DNA from: Stenomitos rutilans HA7619-LM2
Lineage (GTDB): Bacteria; Cyanobacteriota; Cyanobacteriia; Leptolyngbyales; Leptolyngbyaceae
NCBI GenBank assembly: GCA_019358945.1
Contig: JAHHIE010000010.1
Location: 61,336 to 125,335 of the forward strand
Reading direction: 5' to 3'
Length of the DNA stretch: 64,000 nucleotides
This document shows positions 36,001-45,582 of this stretch, in pieces. The position numbers were made by a program, and so were the translations under genes. A model generated the notes under the pieces. The model was not told the origin of the DNA. It made no database searches and worked only from the letters and a program-made list of their open reading frames with translations. The stretch's first letter is position 1; each line of letters begins with the position of its first letter.

Positions 36001-37975
36001 AACTCAACAACCGTTTCACATAAGCGCGCATATCAGCATTATCGTCAGCTAAAAGAATCCGTCCCCCGCTTACACTTGCTATCGCAGGCGGAAGTACAGC
36101 ATCGAAGCCTGCAACCGTTGCCTGCCTCTGCCTCACGTCAGAACCATCTGGTAGCCAATGTAAGGCTTCCTCTACAAAGATTACGGCTCTAAGCGCCGTT
36201 GATTCCAACGTGCGAGCCGCTTGAATATCGTCTGGGGGGAGATGAGCCGTGCCCAAGGGAATGGCAATTGTCAAGGTTGTGCCACAGTCAATTTGACTGG
36301 CAGCCTGGATTGTGCCACCGTGCAGTTTGACGAGTTCTTGCACCAAAGCCAGACCGATGCCAGAGCCTTCATGGGTACGCGCACGAGTACCGCTCACCCG
36401 GTGAAACCGTTCAAACAAGCGTGCGAGCTCGGCTTCAGGAATGCCAACCCCGGTATCGGCAACCGTCAATGTCACCGTATCCCCAACCGCTTGCAGGCGA
36501 ACGATGATACTGCCAGCAAACGTAAACTTAAACGCATTGGACAGCAAGTTGAGAATAATCTTCTCCCACATTTCTCGATCGACATACACAGTTGGTAACG
36601 CGGGGCAGTCAATCACTAAGGTCATGCCAGCCTGCTCAATCAGGGAGCGAAAGCTGCTAGCCAGTTCAGCCGTATAGGTTGCCAAATCGGTGGGTTCATA
36701 AGATGCCTGCACGCGCCCTGCTTCAATGCGAGAAAAATCGAGCAGCGTATTCACCAATTTCTGCAACCGCAGGCCGTTTCGCTGCACGAGCTGTAGCTGT
36801 TCCCACTCATCGGGTTGCAAGCGTCCAGCTAAGGTGGTTGCCAGATTTTCCAGGGGACTCAGCATTAACGTCAAGGGGGTGCGGAATTCGTGGCTGACAT
36901 TACTGAAGAAAGTTGTTTTAGCGCGATCGAGTGCGGCTAAAGCTTCAGCGCGTTGACGTTCCGTTTCATACGTCTGGGCGTTAGCAATTGCCATAGCGAC
37001 CTGTCCAGCAATCTGGGTGAAAAAATCGCGGTAGGCATCGTCAAGTTTGAGACGTGGGCTAGCGACGGCAACCAGCAACCCGCTGACTTTACTACCGTAG
37101 CCAGAGACAGCGATTGGCAACACCATTGCCTCTTGTGGCGGCTCTGTCCAAGGGCTTCCCGGAAGTATTCCAAAGCGTGCCACCAGATTTGTGATTACTT
37201 GAGGCTGGGCAGTACGCGCAGCCAGCGCGATCGACCAGCCGTTGGCATCCTCATCTGTCTCCAGATCGATCACCGCAGGACTGGCAGCGCTGTTTAGAAC
37301 CGATTCACTACCCTTACAGAGTCGAGCACGTTTTCCGTCTGGATCAACGAGGTAGAGCAGCACCAAAGGAAGGTCAAACGGATCGGACTGGAAAGCCTCC
37401 AATATCAGCTCACAAGACGCTTCAGTCGTCTTTGCAATGCCAGTTTTAGACGCTAACTCCCGCAACAGCCGTGCGCGGCGATCGTTCAACACCCGGTAGG
37501 TCGTCTCACTCACAATGTTGAAGACGCCGTCAATCGTGCCACTCCGCCCCTGAATGGGATTAAAGGTGTACTCGAAGAAGCACTCCTCGGTATAGCCAAA
37601 GCGATGCATCGACAGCAACTCGTCTTTATGAAAAGTGCCTTCGCCAGTCGCCAAGACACCGGCCAGTTCTGGCCCAATGTCGTTCCAAATTTCAGACCAG
37701 ACCTCGCGGGCAGGATGACCGAGTGCCCAGGAATGCTTGTCGCCAAGAATAGGTCGCCACGCGTCGTTGTAGAGCAGGATGCAGTCTTGCCCCCAGTAGA
37801 TCGCGATGGGAAAACGGGAGTTCAGGCAAATACTCAGCGCCGAGCGTAAACTTTGGGGCCAAGTCTCAATCGCACCTAAGCGTGTTTGCGACCAATCGTG
37901 CGATCGCATCAAGGCACCCATCTCACCGCCGCCCGCAAACAAATTTTCCGAAACGGCCTGGCTCACTTCATCCAT
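33095..37975 (-). CDS. hybrid sensor histidine kinase with two kinase cores and two receivers
   Basis: About 1626 residues from MDEVSQAVSENLFAGG (an ATG at 37999 would add eight). Order: a PAS-like domain with FPIAIYWGQDCILLYNDAWR; a GAF domain; kinase core 1 with SNVSHEFRTPLTLML (His near residue 360) and ATPase boxes; receiver 1 with VLTDVMMPEMDG; PAS (SEAKYRTLFESIDEGFCIVE); two GAF domains; kinase core 2 with AVLSHELRSPLNPILGW (His near 1265) and DTGQGIAPNFL, GGLGLGLAIVRQ; receiver 2 with LLSDIGMPDMDG. All phosphoacceptor His and Asp are present. No membrane helix is seen, so it is a cytosolic sensor. Its partner and signal are unknown; two full cores suggest fusion of two kinases. Confidence 0.9.
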   Translation of the reverse strand: MDEVSQAVSENLFAGGGEMGALMRSHDWSQTRLGAIETWPQSLRSALSICLNSRFPIAIYWGQDCILLYNDAWRPILGDKHSWALGHPAREVWSEIWNDIGPELAGVLATGEGTFHKDELLSMHRFGYTEECFFEYTFNPIQGRSGTIDGVFNIVSETTYRVLNDRRARLLRELASKTGIAKTTEASCELILEAFQSDPFDLPLVLLYLVDPDGKRARLCKGSESVLNSAASPAVIDLETDEDANGWSIALAARTAQPQVITNLVARFGILPGSPWTEPPQEAMVLPIAVSGYGSKVSGLLVAVASPRLKLDDAYRDFFTQIAGQVAMAIANAQTYETERQRAEALAALDRAKTTFFSNVSHEFRTPLTLMLSPLENLATTLAGRLQPDEWEQLQLVQRNGLRLQKLVNTLLDFSRIEAGRVQASYEPTDLATYTAELASSFRSLIEQAGMTLVIDCPALPTVYVDREMWEKIILNLLSNAFKFTFAGSIIVRLQAVGDTVTLTVADTGVGIPEAELARLFERFHRVSGTRARTHEGSGIGLALVQELVKLHGGTIQAASQIDCGTTLTIAIPLGTAHLPPDDIQAARTLESTALRAVIFVEEALHWLPDGSDVRQRQATVAGFDAVLPPAIASVSGGRILLADDNADMRAYVKRLLSSRFEVEAVANGVAALTAIQTHPPDLVLTDVMMPEMDGFELLQSLRSNPATQNIPIILLSARAGEEARIEGLTAGADDYLTKPFSARELLARVEATLKLAHLRRESEATLRESEAKYRTLFESIDEGFCIVEVLFNGEEKPVDYRFVQVNPAFFRLTDLPQDALGKTARELVPGLEAFWFEVYGQVALTGQATHFENKSEPMNRWFEVRASRISDVASRHVAIVFNDITARKRAEESSRRAAALDAFRVSLTDAIRPLADPIEVQATASRVLGEYLGANRVAYFEVRSDHYVVERDYVNGAKTISGSYPVAAFGFDLLAAYRNGCAVSVSDVAADPNLSPEQKAAYAALQIGAYTGIPLLKDGEFVAGLAIHTSKPRVWTPEEVSLAEEVAERTWATVDRARAEAVIAADLRDTQRLRELGARLVTESDIQTLYQAIMSTAIAITRADAGMVQIFDEATQDLVLLATQGFETTMTEHFYRVNASSLTPCGLALKHGDRTFVDFDVPESEDPDGSLRLHLKSGYFSAQSTPLITRSGNPIGMVSTHWRKHHRPSDRELRFLDLLARQAADLIEQRQTVAEREQLLTREQAARAEADRANRVKDEFLAVLSHELRSPLNPILGWSQLLQSGKLDEIKTAQALATIERNARLQSQLIEDLLDVSRILQGKLSLTAAPVNLASVIRAAMETVGLAAEAKSIQVEASLAPDVGLVSGDATRLQQVLWNLLSNAVKFTPTGGQVSIRLERLDSSAQITVNDTGQGIAPNFLPYVFEYFRQADAATTRKFGGLGLGLAIVRQIVELHGGTVRVKSPGEGQGTTFVVQIPLLPMPSNVTQDERSPELSLDLNGIKILLVDDDTDARELIAFLLEQQGAQVTAVASARKALLLLPQVKPHILLSDIGMPDMDGYMLLQQVRALAPEQGGQIPAIALTAYAGAINQQQAIAVGFQQHLTKPIEPVTLMTVIAALISDAT

Positions 37976-38343
37976 CCTGCCCACTACCTTCCTGTGCAAA
38001 AGACTGCGTTAAGAGCCGTTGGCTACCCACTCGCAGCATGTCTGAGGAAGGCTGGCTCAGTTGATCAATGAGTCGCAGATCATGAGTTAAGCAACCGACT
38101 TCAGGCTGCTTCAGCATTATAAATCGATCGACGACGGCGGTTTTGAAAAAACCCATAGAGAGAGTATGCATAACACTCGTTATGGCACACATCTTATTCC
38201 TTTGTCCTGATCAGTTTGGGCATGTTAATTCTGCTAGACAGTGATGCCTGAAGTGAACCAACGGGGGAAGCAGGCTACGCGTTTTTGGGGTGCTGTGTAG
38301 TAGCGTAAAATTGTCTTCCATCTGGCCTTTCTATCTCACACCC
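37976..38343. other. divergent intergenic region between hybrid kinase and ilvA
   Basis: About 370 bases holding both promoters. CATAAC-ACTC-GTTATG at 38169-38184 is a short stem-loop and candidate operator. The plus frame into ilvA opens at 38290 but the extra 18 codons (LCSSVKLSSIWPFYLTP) are not family-like. Confidence 0.4.
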
Positions 38344-39855
38344 ATGTACTGCGACTACCTGGTTCAAATTCTGACCGCCCGTGTCTACGATGTTGCACAG
38401 GAGACCCCGCTAGAAGTCGCTCCCAACCTGTCGGTACGCTTGCATAATACGGTGCTACTGAAGCGAGAAGATATGCAGTCTGTCTTTTCCTTTAAGCTGC
38501 GGGGGGCGTATAACAAAATGGCGAACCTGTCGCCCGATCGACTGGCGCAGGGGGTAATTGCGGCTTCTGCTGGAAACCATGCGCAGGGGGTCGCTCTGGG
38601 TGCTCATCAGTTGGGTAGCCGAGCGTTGATCGTGATGCCAGAGACCACGCCTCAGGTAAAGGTGGATGCGGTCAGAGCGCGGGGAGGGGAAGTGATTTTA
38701 CATGGCGACACTTACGATGATGCCTATGCCTACGCTCGCCAATTGGAGGTAGAAAAAGGGTTGACGTTCATCCATCCATTTGATGATCCAGAGGTAATTG
38801 CGGGGCAGGGAACGATCGGCATGGAAATTTTGCGTCAATATCAGCAACCCATTCATGCGATCTTTGTGGCGATCGGGGGCGGAGGGCTGATCTCTGGCAT
38901 CGCCGCCTATGTGAAGCGCATCCGTCCCGACATCAAAATCATTGGGGTAGAACCCGTTGATGCTGATGGGATGTCTCAATCCCTCAAAGCAGGAAAACGC
39001 ATCCGCTTGCCTCAAGTGGGCTTATTTGCGGATGGTGTGGCCGTGCGGGAAGTAGGGGAAGAGACCTTTCGCCTGTGTCAGCAGTATGTGGATGAGATCA
39101 TGCTGGTTGATACGGATGCCACCTGCGCGGCGATTAAGGATGTGTTTGAAGACACCCGCTCGATTTTAGAGCCTGCTGGAGCGTTGACGATCGCGGCTGC
39201 CAAAGCTTACGTGGAACGGGAGCACATGCAGGGAGAAACGCTGGTGGCCGTTGCCTGTGGTGCCAACATGAACTTCGATCGTCTCCGGTTTGTGGCGGAA
39301 CGGGCGGAACTGGGAGAACGCCGCGAAGCCATTTTTGCCGTCACGATTCCCGAAAAACAGGGCACACTCCGCAAGTTTTGTGAATGTATGGGTAGGCGCA
39401 ATCTGACGGAATTTAACTACCGCATTGCGGATGAGCAAGCAGCCCATATTTTTGTCGGAGTGCAAATTGAAGACCGCGCCGATGCCGCGAAGCTGGCTGA
39501 GGCGTTTGAAGCGTGTGGATTTAAAACCCTGGACTTAACCGACGACGAATTAACAAAATTGCATCTGCGTCACATGGTAGGTGGCCGTTCTCCGCTAGCT
39601 CATCATGAATTACTGTATCGGTTTGAGTTTCCTGAACGGCCCGGTGCCTTAATGAAGTTTGTTAATTCCATGAGTCCCGACTGGAATATCAGCCTCTTTC
39701 ACTATCGCAATAATGGGGCAGATTACGGGCGGATTGTGGTCGGCATGCAAGTGCCACCGCACGAAATGTCAGAGTGGCAGGCATTTCTTGATACGCTGGG
39801 TTACCGCTACTGGAATGAAAGCCAGAATCCAGCCTACAAGTTGTTTCTTGCGTAA
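38344..39855 (+). CDS. ilvA: threonine ammonia-lyase, biosynthetic
   Basis: A 503-residue PLP enzyme making 2-oxobutanoate for isoleucine synthesis. The PLP lysine is in SVFSFKLRGAYNKM, the phosphate-binding loop is GGGGLISGIAAYVK, and AGNHAQGVALGA and GAVAC-like CGANMNFDRL segments fit. The C-terminus has two ACT-like domains (EKQGTLRKFCECMGRRNLTE and ERPGALMKFVNSMSPDWNIS), typical of the allosteric, isoleucine-inhibited form. ATG 38344 was chosen because the family starts at MYCDYLVQILTARVYDV; the frame upstream is atypical. The neighbours are unrelated in function. Confidence 0.95.
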   Translation: MYCDYLVQILTARVYDVAQETPLEVAPNLSVRLHNTVLLKREDMQSVFSFKLRGAYNKMANLSPDRLAQGVIAASAGNHAQGVALGAHQLGSRALIVMPETTPQVKVDAVRARGGEVILHGDTYDDAYAYARQLEVEKGLTFIHPFDDPEVIAGQGTIGMEILRQYQQPIHAIFVAIGGGGLISGIAAYVKRIRPDIKIIGVEPVDADGMSQSLKAGKRIRLPQVGLFADGVAVREVGEETFRLCQQYVDEIMLVDTDATCAAIKDVFEDTRSILEPAGALTIAAAKAYVEREHMQGETLVAVACGANMNFDRLRFVAERAELGERREAIFAVTIPEKQGTLRKFCECMGRRNLTEFNYRIADEQAAHIFVGVQIEDRADAAKLAEAFEACGFKTLDLTDDELTKLHLRHMVGGRSPLAHHELLYRFEFPERPGALMKFVNSMSPDWNISLFHYRNNGADYGRIVVGMQVPPHEMSEWQAFLDTLGYRYWNESQNPAYKLFLA

Positions 39856-39948
39856 CTGATAACTTGCACCCTTCTCAAGAAGGCGTCTTTCAAGCATCCC
39901 GACGATCGCAGGTCCCACTCTGCAATCAACTGCGGGCTAATAGAATGA

Positions 39949-40059
39949 AGTCCGTTAAAACGGACTGACAATCCACCCCCTTAGCTCTGAATCCACTACC
40001 ATTCAGGAAGGCAAAGCCTACAGTGGGCTTACTGCTATCAGCCTGCAATAAATTGCAGG
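39949..40059. repeat. REP-like element with two perfect 8-bp hairpins
   Basis: AGTCCGTT-AA-AACGGACT at 39949-39966 and CCTGCAAT-AA-ATTGCAGG at 40042-40059 are two identical-geometry stem-loops (8-bp stem, AA loop) flanking about 75 bases that contain CCATTCAGGAAGGC and AGCCTACAGTGGGCTT. This looks like a small repeat element rather than a gene. A minus-strand open frame across it is probably spurious. Confidence 0.55.
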
Positions 40060-40148
40060 GAGGGTTATTGAGAACGGTGCAAGATTTAAGGTAAGCCATT
40101 GCCAATTCCATTACCAGCCAAACACCCATCCAAACGCCAAACTGATTA

Positions 40149-41847
40149 ATGTCCACGACCTACTGGTATGAGGGCCGTTGTCCCCAGAGCAATAAGCTGC
40201 TGAGATTACCACGCACTGCTTTAGTGGACGCGATCGCCTACGATTTAATGCAGCACCTAGCCAGCGATGACCGCTATGCGCTTGGAAGGCAAGATGTATG
40301 GCGTCTTGTTGGTTGAAACGCCTTCAGGCAAACAACAAGTATTGAAAGCATTCTCCGGGCTGCTCAAGGGTGAGAGTGTGGTGGAGGGATGGGTGCCGCC
40401 AATTCCAGGCAGAGAGCAGGTTGCCCTTGAGGAAACTCGGACACTCGTGAGTTTAGAAACGATTCAGCAAGCATTAATGGCCTTGCAGCAGCGTCCCGAT
40501 CTCAAACAGTACGAAGCGTCTACCCAAGAGTTTGAAACGCGCTTACAGCAACTGGCGGTGCATCACCAGCAACGCAAGCAGGAACGGCAACGCCAGCGTC
40601 AAGCGGCTTTAGAAACTTTGCAGGGAGAGGCGTTAGCAAGAGCGCTGGAGCAACTGAATGAACAGAGCCGTCAAGATGGCATCGAGCGACGGCACCTCAA
40701 GCGTCAACGGGACAGCGTCTTGCAACCCCTCAAACATCGCCTTGATCAGACGGACGATCGCATTCGCGCCTTGAAGCAACAGCGCAAAGAGCGATCGCGC
40801 CAGCTTCAGGTACAGATGCATGCAAGTTACCAATTGACCAACTTTGCAGGGCAAACCCTACCCCTTCAGGTGTTAATGCCTCAAGGTGCTATGCCCACTG
40901 GAACAGGAGATTGCTGTGCGCCCAAACTGCTGCATTTCGCAGCCACACAAGGATTTAAACCCTTAGCTATGACAGAGTTCTGGTGGGGGCCCTCTTCCAC
41001 CGATGGAGACAAAGTTCAGGGAGCATTCTATGGCGCTTGTGCAGAGCGTTGCCAGCCATTAATGGGTTTTTTGTTGTCAGGTATGACCGAGTTTTCCCGG
41101 CCTCAGGCATCCGCTCCGCTTTCGATCGAGGAAACAGAAGCCAGTCGCGACGTTAGAGCAATTGCTCCGTGTACTTTGCTGACCGTTCCCTTATTAAGGC
41201 AGGCAGAAAAGGATCTGTCGCTACCCATTCTCTATACCGATGACTGGTTAATTGCGGTGGACAAACCAGCAGGGCTTCTCTCTGTACCCGGTCGTTACGC
41301 CGATCGCCAGGATAGTGTGCTCAATCGTCTACGGGTTGACTTACCCGATGGACGATCGCTGCTGACGGTGCATCGTCTGGATCAGGCAACATCGGGGATT
41401 CTGCTACTGGCACGAGATGCCCAAACCTACCGCCACCTGAGCCAACAGTTTCAGCAGCGGACGGTGCACAAAGTTTACGAAGCGGTTTTGTCTGGATCAG
41501 TCAAACAAGCAAACGGTGTGATTGATCTGCCACTGTGGGGCAACCCCTGCGATCGCCCTCATCAAACCGTTGATTGGCAACGGGGAAAACCTAGCATGAC
41601 CCGCTTTCAGGTGATTGCAAAAGCAGCGAACTCGACACGCGTTGCCTTCTTTCCGTTCACCGGACGCACCCATCAAATTAGAGTGCATGCCGCTGATCGA
41701 GAGGGTCTTGGCGTACCAATTTTGGGCGATCGACTTTACGGCTGCCATGCCGATGCCGATCGGTTACATCTGCATGCGCGCGAACTGCGGTTTGAACACC
41801 CACAGTCAGGGCAAACCCTCCACTTACAAAGCACCACAAGCTTCTGA
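40149..41847 (+). pseudogene. RluA-family pseudouridine synthase gene, frameshifted near its 5' end
   Basis: ATG 40149 opens MSTTYWYEGRCPQSNKLLRL then ALVDAIAYDLMQHLASDDRY, which continues sensibly only if the frame shifts by one near 40281-40285; from there the second frame (from 40267) gives EGKMYGVLLVETPSGKQQVL and the rest. Reading CTTGAA instead of CTTGGAA fuses them into about 565 residues. The body has a long charged coiled coil (EFETRLQQLAVHHQQRKQER), a CAERCQPLMG segment, and the pseudouridine synthase domain with HRLDQATSGILLLA (catalytic Asp) and FTGRTHQIRVHAA. It would modify uridines in rRNA or tRNA. If the extra G is real, translation would need to restart at 40267 or 40276; if it is a base-calling error the gene is intact. 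Confidence 0.8.
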
Positions 41848-42145
41848 CACCAACTCCGGTTGTGCCAGTTGCACCCATCTCGTAAACGGTCGAATACTGT
41901 TGGCCCACTGTCCATCGACTAATACCATTTCCCTTCAGTTGAGCTACAGATGATGCGCTCCAATCAGCGACGCTATGAAGGTTCTGCAACTCAAAACTCT
42001 CTAGCTTGTCGGCACACAGCGCTACTCAAAACTGAGAACTGGTATAAATCTGCCTTTTTGCTTCACCCCTTTGCGGCCCCATTTTTTGCCACTGCCCTGT
42101 AGCATGAGAAATAAGCGTGAGAAATATCCCCATTTGCCTCGACGT

Positions 42146-42952
42146 ATGAGTGACTTTGATCGTTACTACCGAGTGCTCGGACTCAAACCTGGAGCTTCCC
42201 TTGAGGCGGTCAATCAGGCTTATCGCCAATTGGCATTCCAGTGGCATCCTGATCGCCTACCCAAAGACGATCCAACGCTACAAGCGGAAGCGCAAGAAAA
42301 GCTCAAAGCGCTTAACCAAGCACGGGATCAGTTGCGATCGCGCCCGCTTCGCGTCCCACCTCGTGCCGAGCGCTATGCAGACAGAGACTATGCCGCTCGG
42401 AGACATGCTCGTGCTTACGATTACCAACCGCCGCGCTCAGAGCCATCGCAGGCCCCTTCTGCTCAAGCCGCTCCCTCCAACTCGGCTCAGTCTCCGCCCT
42501 CTTCATCACGCTCGTCTGCACAGCAACCCGCTAATTTCGCTTCTTGGCAGCAGTCGCCTCAGCCCGCTCCAGCGAACCGCCGATCGACGACTGATTTAAG
42601 CGGTACTGATTGGCAAGGAGCCGATTTACGCGAGCAGGATTTCTCCAATCGCAATTTAAGTCACGCTAACCTGAGCCACGCCAATCTCAGCGATGCTTTT
42701 TTGCATAAAGTTAACCTTTCAAACGCTAACTTAACGAGTGCCAATTTATTCCGAGCCAATTTGCTGCAAGCGGATTTACGCCAGGCCAATCTGCAAGGCG
42801 CAAATTTGATTGGGGCTGATTTAAGTGGCGCTGATTTAAGTGGGGCTGATCTTCGAGGAGCCAAGATTGGCTTTGCCGAAAAAATCATGGTCAAATTCAC
42901 GGGTGCCATCCTCACAGGCATGATTATGCCAGATGGCAGCGTGCATGTTTAG
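42146..42952 (+). CDS. J-domain protein with C-terminal pentapeptide repeats
   Basis: A 268-residue fusion starting MSDFDRYYRVLGLKPGASLE; the frame upstream to 42071 is rejected because J domains begin here. The J domain carries the essential HPD (AFQWHPDRLPKDD) at about residues 30-42, so it can stimulate a DnaK/Hsp70 ATPase. A 90-residue Ser/Pro/Ala/Gln-rich linker follows, then pentapeptide repeats from about residue 150 (GADLREQDFSNRNLSHANL, SGADLSGADLRGAK). There is no zinc-finger or client-binding DnaJ domain. The combination suggests Hsp70 recruitment to whatever the beta-helix binds. Fusions of this kind occur in cyanobacteria; the client is unknown. Confidence 0.85.
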   Translation: MSDFDRYYRVLGLKPGASLEAVNQAYRQLAFQWHPDRLPKDDPTLQAEAQEKLKALNQARDQLRSRPLRVPPRAERYADRDYAARRHARAYDYQPPRSEPSQAPSAQAAPSNSAQSPPSSSRSSAQQPANFASWQQSPQPAPANRRSTTDLSGTDWQGADLREQDFSNRNLSHANLSHANLSDAFLHKVNLSNANLTSANLFRANLLQADLRQANLQGANLIGADLSGADLSGADLRGAKIGFAEKIMVKFTGAILTGMIMPDGSVHV

Positions 42953-43383
42953 GCCACTACCCACATAAAGCTTCGTACAACGAGACGAACCTTGAGCGGG
43001 ATGGAGGCGATGCTGCTAATCAACAAGGGGCCAGTGTCGGCAGGAAATAGGAAGCTCTGCGTGAGTGGTGCCCCGTCTCAAGATCTTAGGACTTACGCAA
43101 AAGCGGTCACCTTTCGCCCCCTAGCCCCCAATTTTGGGGGAACAGAGCCAATTAAAGCCCCCAGCATTGGGGGTTTGGGGGCAAGTGCGTAAGTCCTAGA
43201 TCTTTAGTTTATTCCCGCTAGAGATAGATAGTCAAAGCCGTGTGGGATCGTTACAGTCAAACATAATTGACCTCAATTTGCCGTCGGGTTGGTCTCAAGA
43301 TGTTGCAGTCTGTTTAGCCGATCGAGTGCTGCTTGCCATCGTAGTACTACCGCTCCCGATCGCCCGTTTTAGGAGTGCTTGTT
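42953..43383. other. intergenic region upstream of glgX
   Basis: About 430 bases without a gene; it contains the MITE-like element at 43087-43198. The remaining 180 bases before glgX hold its promoter; no operator was identified. The short open frame at 42992-43192 only reads through the element. Confidence 0.45.
43087..43198. mobile_element. MITE-like element with 13-bp terminal inverted repeats (copy 1)
   Basis: TAGGACTTACGCA at 43087-43099 and its exact complement TGCGTAAGTCCTA at 43186-43198 bound a 112-base element whose inside contains GCCCCCAATTTTGGGGG and CCCCCAGCATTGGGGG hairpins. AGATCT sits at each side, a possible target duplication although the word is itself palindromic. It has no coding capacity. 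A second copy is at 60662-60772. Confidence 0.75.
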
Positions 43384-45507
43384 ATGTTTATTCCCCTTTG
43401 GCCTGGTAATGTCTATCCCTTGGGTGCCTATTGGGATGGCAAAGGCACCAATTTTGCTTTGTTTTCAGAATACGCTACAGGTGTAGAGCTATGCCTGTTC
43501 GATCGCGATGATCAAGAAACCCGCATTGCCCTTACCGAAGTGAGCAATTTTGTGTGGCACGGGTACCTGCCAGGAGTTGGTCCCGGGCAGCGCTACGGCT
43601 TTCGCGTTCACGGCCCTTACATACCCGAAAAAGGGTTTCGCTTCAACCCCAACAAGCTCCTCCTTGATCCCTACGCCAAAGCGATCGATGGGGATGTGCA
43701 GAACGGTCCAGAACTCTTCGGCTACGACTGGAACAACCCCGATGAAGACCTGTCCTTCTCCGACCTCGACAGCGCTCACCTCATGCCCAAATCCGTCGTC
43801 GTCGATCAATCGTTTGATTGGGAAGGCGATACCCTACTCCGTACCCGCTGGCACGAAACCATCATCTATGAAGTCCACGTCAAAGGCTTTACCAAACTTC
43901 ATCCTGATGTCCCAGAAGCACTGCGAGGTACCTATGCGGGGTTAGGGCACCAGGCGGCGATCGAGCACCTCCAGCGACTCGGCATCACCGCCGTCGAACT
44001 CATGCCCATCCATCACTTTCTAGCAAACCCAGGGCATTTAGCCGACAAAGGACTGCGAAACTATTGGGGCTACGATTCCATCAACTACTTCGCCCCTTAT
44101 GCAGGCTACAGCGCCAGCGGTGCCCTCGGTCATCAGGTGAATGAATTCAAAGAAATGGTCAAAGCCCTGCATCGGGCAGGCATTGAGGTCATCCTAGACG
44201 TAGTGTACAACCACACCGGCGAAGGCAATCATCTTGGTCCTACTTTGACGTTGCGCGGCATTGACAACACCAACTACTACCGCACAGTAGAAGGTAACGA
44301 GCGCTACTACATGGATTTCACCGGCTGCGGTAACTCACTGTATGTAGGACAGCCTCAAGTCCTGAAGCTGATTATGGACAGCCTACGCTACTGGGTGACC
44401 GAAATGCATGTGGATGGGTTCCGGTTTGACCTGGCATCAGCGCTGGCGCGAGAACTGTACGAAGTCAATAGTCTGTCTGCTTTCTTCGATATCATCCACC
44501 AAGATCCGGTGCTGGCAGACGTGAAACTGATCGCTGAGCCGTGGGATGTGGGCGACGGTGGCTATCAGGTGGGCAACTTTCCCGTACTGTGGTCAGAATG
44601 GAACGGGCAGTACCGCGATACTGTGCGCGACTTCTGGCGCGGAGAAGATGAAACGCTGGGCGAATTTGCTTACCGCCTCACGGGTAGTCCCGATTTATAC
44701 TTTCAGCAAAACGGACGACGGCCGAATGCCAGCATTAATTTCGTTACGGCACATGACGGCTTCACATTGAATGATTTAGTCAGCTACAACGAAAAGCACA
44801 ACGAAGCCAACGGTGAAAACAGCATGGATGGCGAAAGCCATAACCGCTCCTGGAATTGCGGTGCCGAAGGTGAAACCGATGACCTCGAAATCTTACGGCT
44901 ACGGGAGCAACAGCGACGCAACTTTCTCACTACGCTGATGTTATCGCAGGGCATTCCCATGCTGCTAGGCGGCGACGAATTGGGTCGCACCCAGGGGGGC
45001 AATAACAATGGGTACTGCCAGGACAGCGAAATCTCCTGGTTCAACTGGGATCTGGTAAACGGGAACGAAGATTTTGTCAATTTCTGCCGTGAACTGGTCT
45101 ATTTCCGGCGACAGCATCCAGTGTTTCGCCGTCGCAAATGGTTTCAGGGGCAAGCAATTCGAGGGGTGCCTGATATTAACTGGTACAACCCTGATGGCAG
45201 CGAGATGACACAAGAGGAATGGGAGGTTGGCTATGCCAAGTCGATCGCCCTGTTCCTCAACGGCAACCTGATTCCCAGCCCTGGCCCGCAAGGTCAGAAA
45301 ATCAGCGACGACAGCTTTCTGCTCTTCTTTAACGCCCATTGGGAAACGATCGAGTTTGCCTTACCGAAGGAGTTTCAAGACAACCAGTGGGCAACGGTCA
45401 TCGACACCAAAGAACCCCGTTTTGTGCAGGAACCGCGCCTTTCTACAGGTGAAAAACTCATACCTGTCGTTGCGCGATCGATTGTTGTGCTTCGTCAAAT
45501 GGTGTAA
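43384..45507 (+). CDS. glgX: glycogen debranching enzyme GlgX
   Basis: A 707-residue isoamylase-type GH13 enzyme that removes alpha-1,6 branches from glycogen. AGGAG at 43371-43375 is eight bases upstream of ATG 43384. The N-terminal CBM48 domain reads [20 protein letters not shown]. The barrel carries [27 protein letters not shown], the nucleophile in [13 protein letters not shown], the acid in [19 protein letters not shown] and [17 protein letters not shown]. Length is normal. The branching enzyme glgB follows 76 bp downstream on the same strand, so the two act on the same polymer and are probably one transcript. Confidence 0.95.
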   Translation: MFIPLWPGNVYPLGAYWDGKGTNFALFSEYATGVELCLFDRDDQETRIALTEVSNFVWHGYLPGVGPGQRYGFRVHGPYIPEKGFRFNPNKLLLDPYAKAIDGDVQNGPELFGYDWNNPDEDLSFSDLDSAHLMPKSVVVDQSFDWEGDTLLRTRWHETIIYEVHVKGFTKLHPDVPEALRGTYAGLGHQAAIEHLQRLGITAVELMPIHHFLANPGHLADKGLRNYWGYDSINYFAPYAGYSASGALGHQVNEFKEMVKALHRAGIEVILDVVYNHTGEGNHLGPTLTLRGIDNTNYYRTVEGNERYYMDFTGCGNSLYVGQPQVLKLIMDSLRYWVTEMHVDGFRFDLASALARELYEVNSLSAFFDIIHQDPVLADVKLIAEPWDVGDGGYQVGNFPVLWSEWNGQYRDTVRDFWRGEDETLGEFAYRLTGSPDLYFQQNGRRPNASINFVTAHDGFTLNDLVSYNEKHNEANGENSMDGESHNRSWNCGAEGETDDLEILRLREQQRRNFLTTLMLSQGIPMLLGGDELGRTQGGNNNGYCQDSEISWFNWDLVNGNEDFVNFCRELVYFRRQHPVFRRRKWFQGQAIRGVPDINWYNPDGSEMTQEEWEVGYAKSIALFLNGNLIPSPGPQGQKISDDSFLLFFNAHWETIEFALPKEFQDNQWATVIDTKEPRFVQEPRLSTGEKLIPVVARSIVVLRQMV

Positions 45508-45582
45508 GCCAGCGCTAAAGCCAACTCCTCATGCGCCTAAACCCGAACCCCAAACGTCTTACCCTCACACGAGATTTCTCCC

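Noticed and set aside
39926..40156. Minus-strand open frame of 76 codons
   Set aside because: It reads through the hairpin element and overlaps the true start of the RluA-like gene; composition is not protein-like.
42992..43192. Plus-strand open frame of 66 codons upstream of glgX
   Set aside because: More than half of it lies in the MITE-like element.
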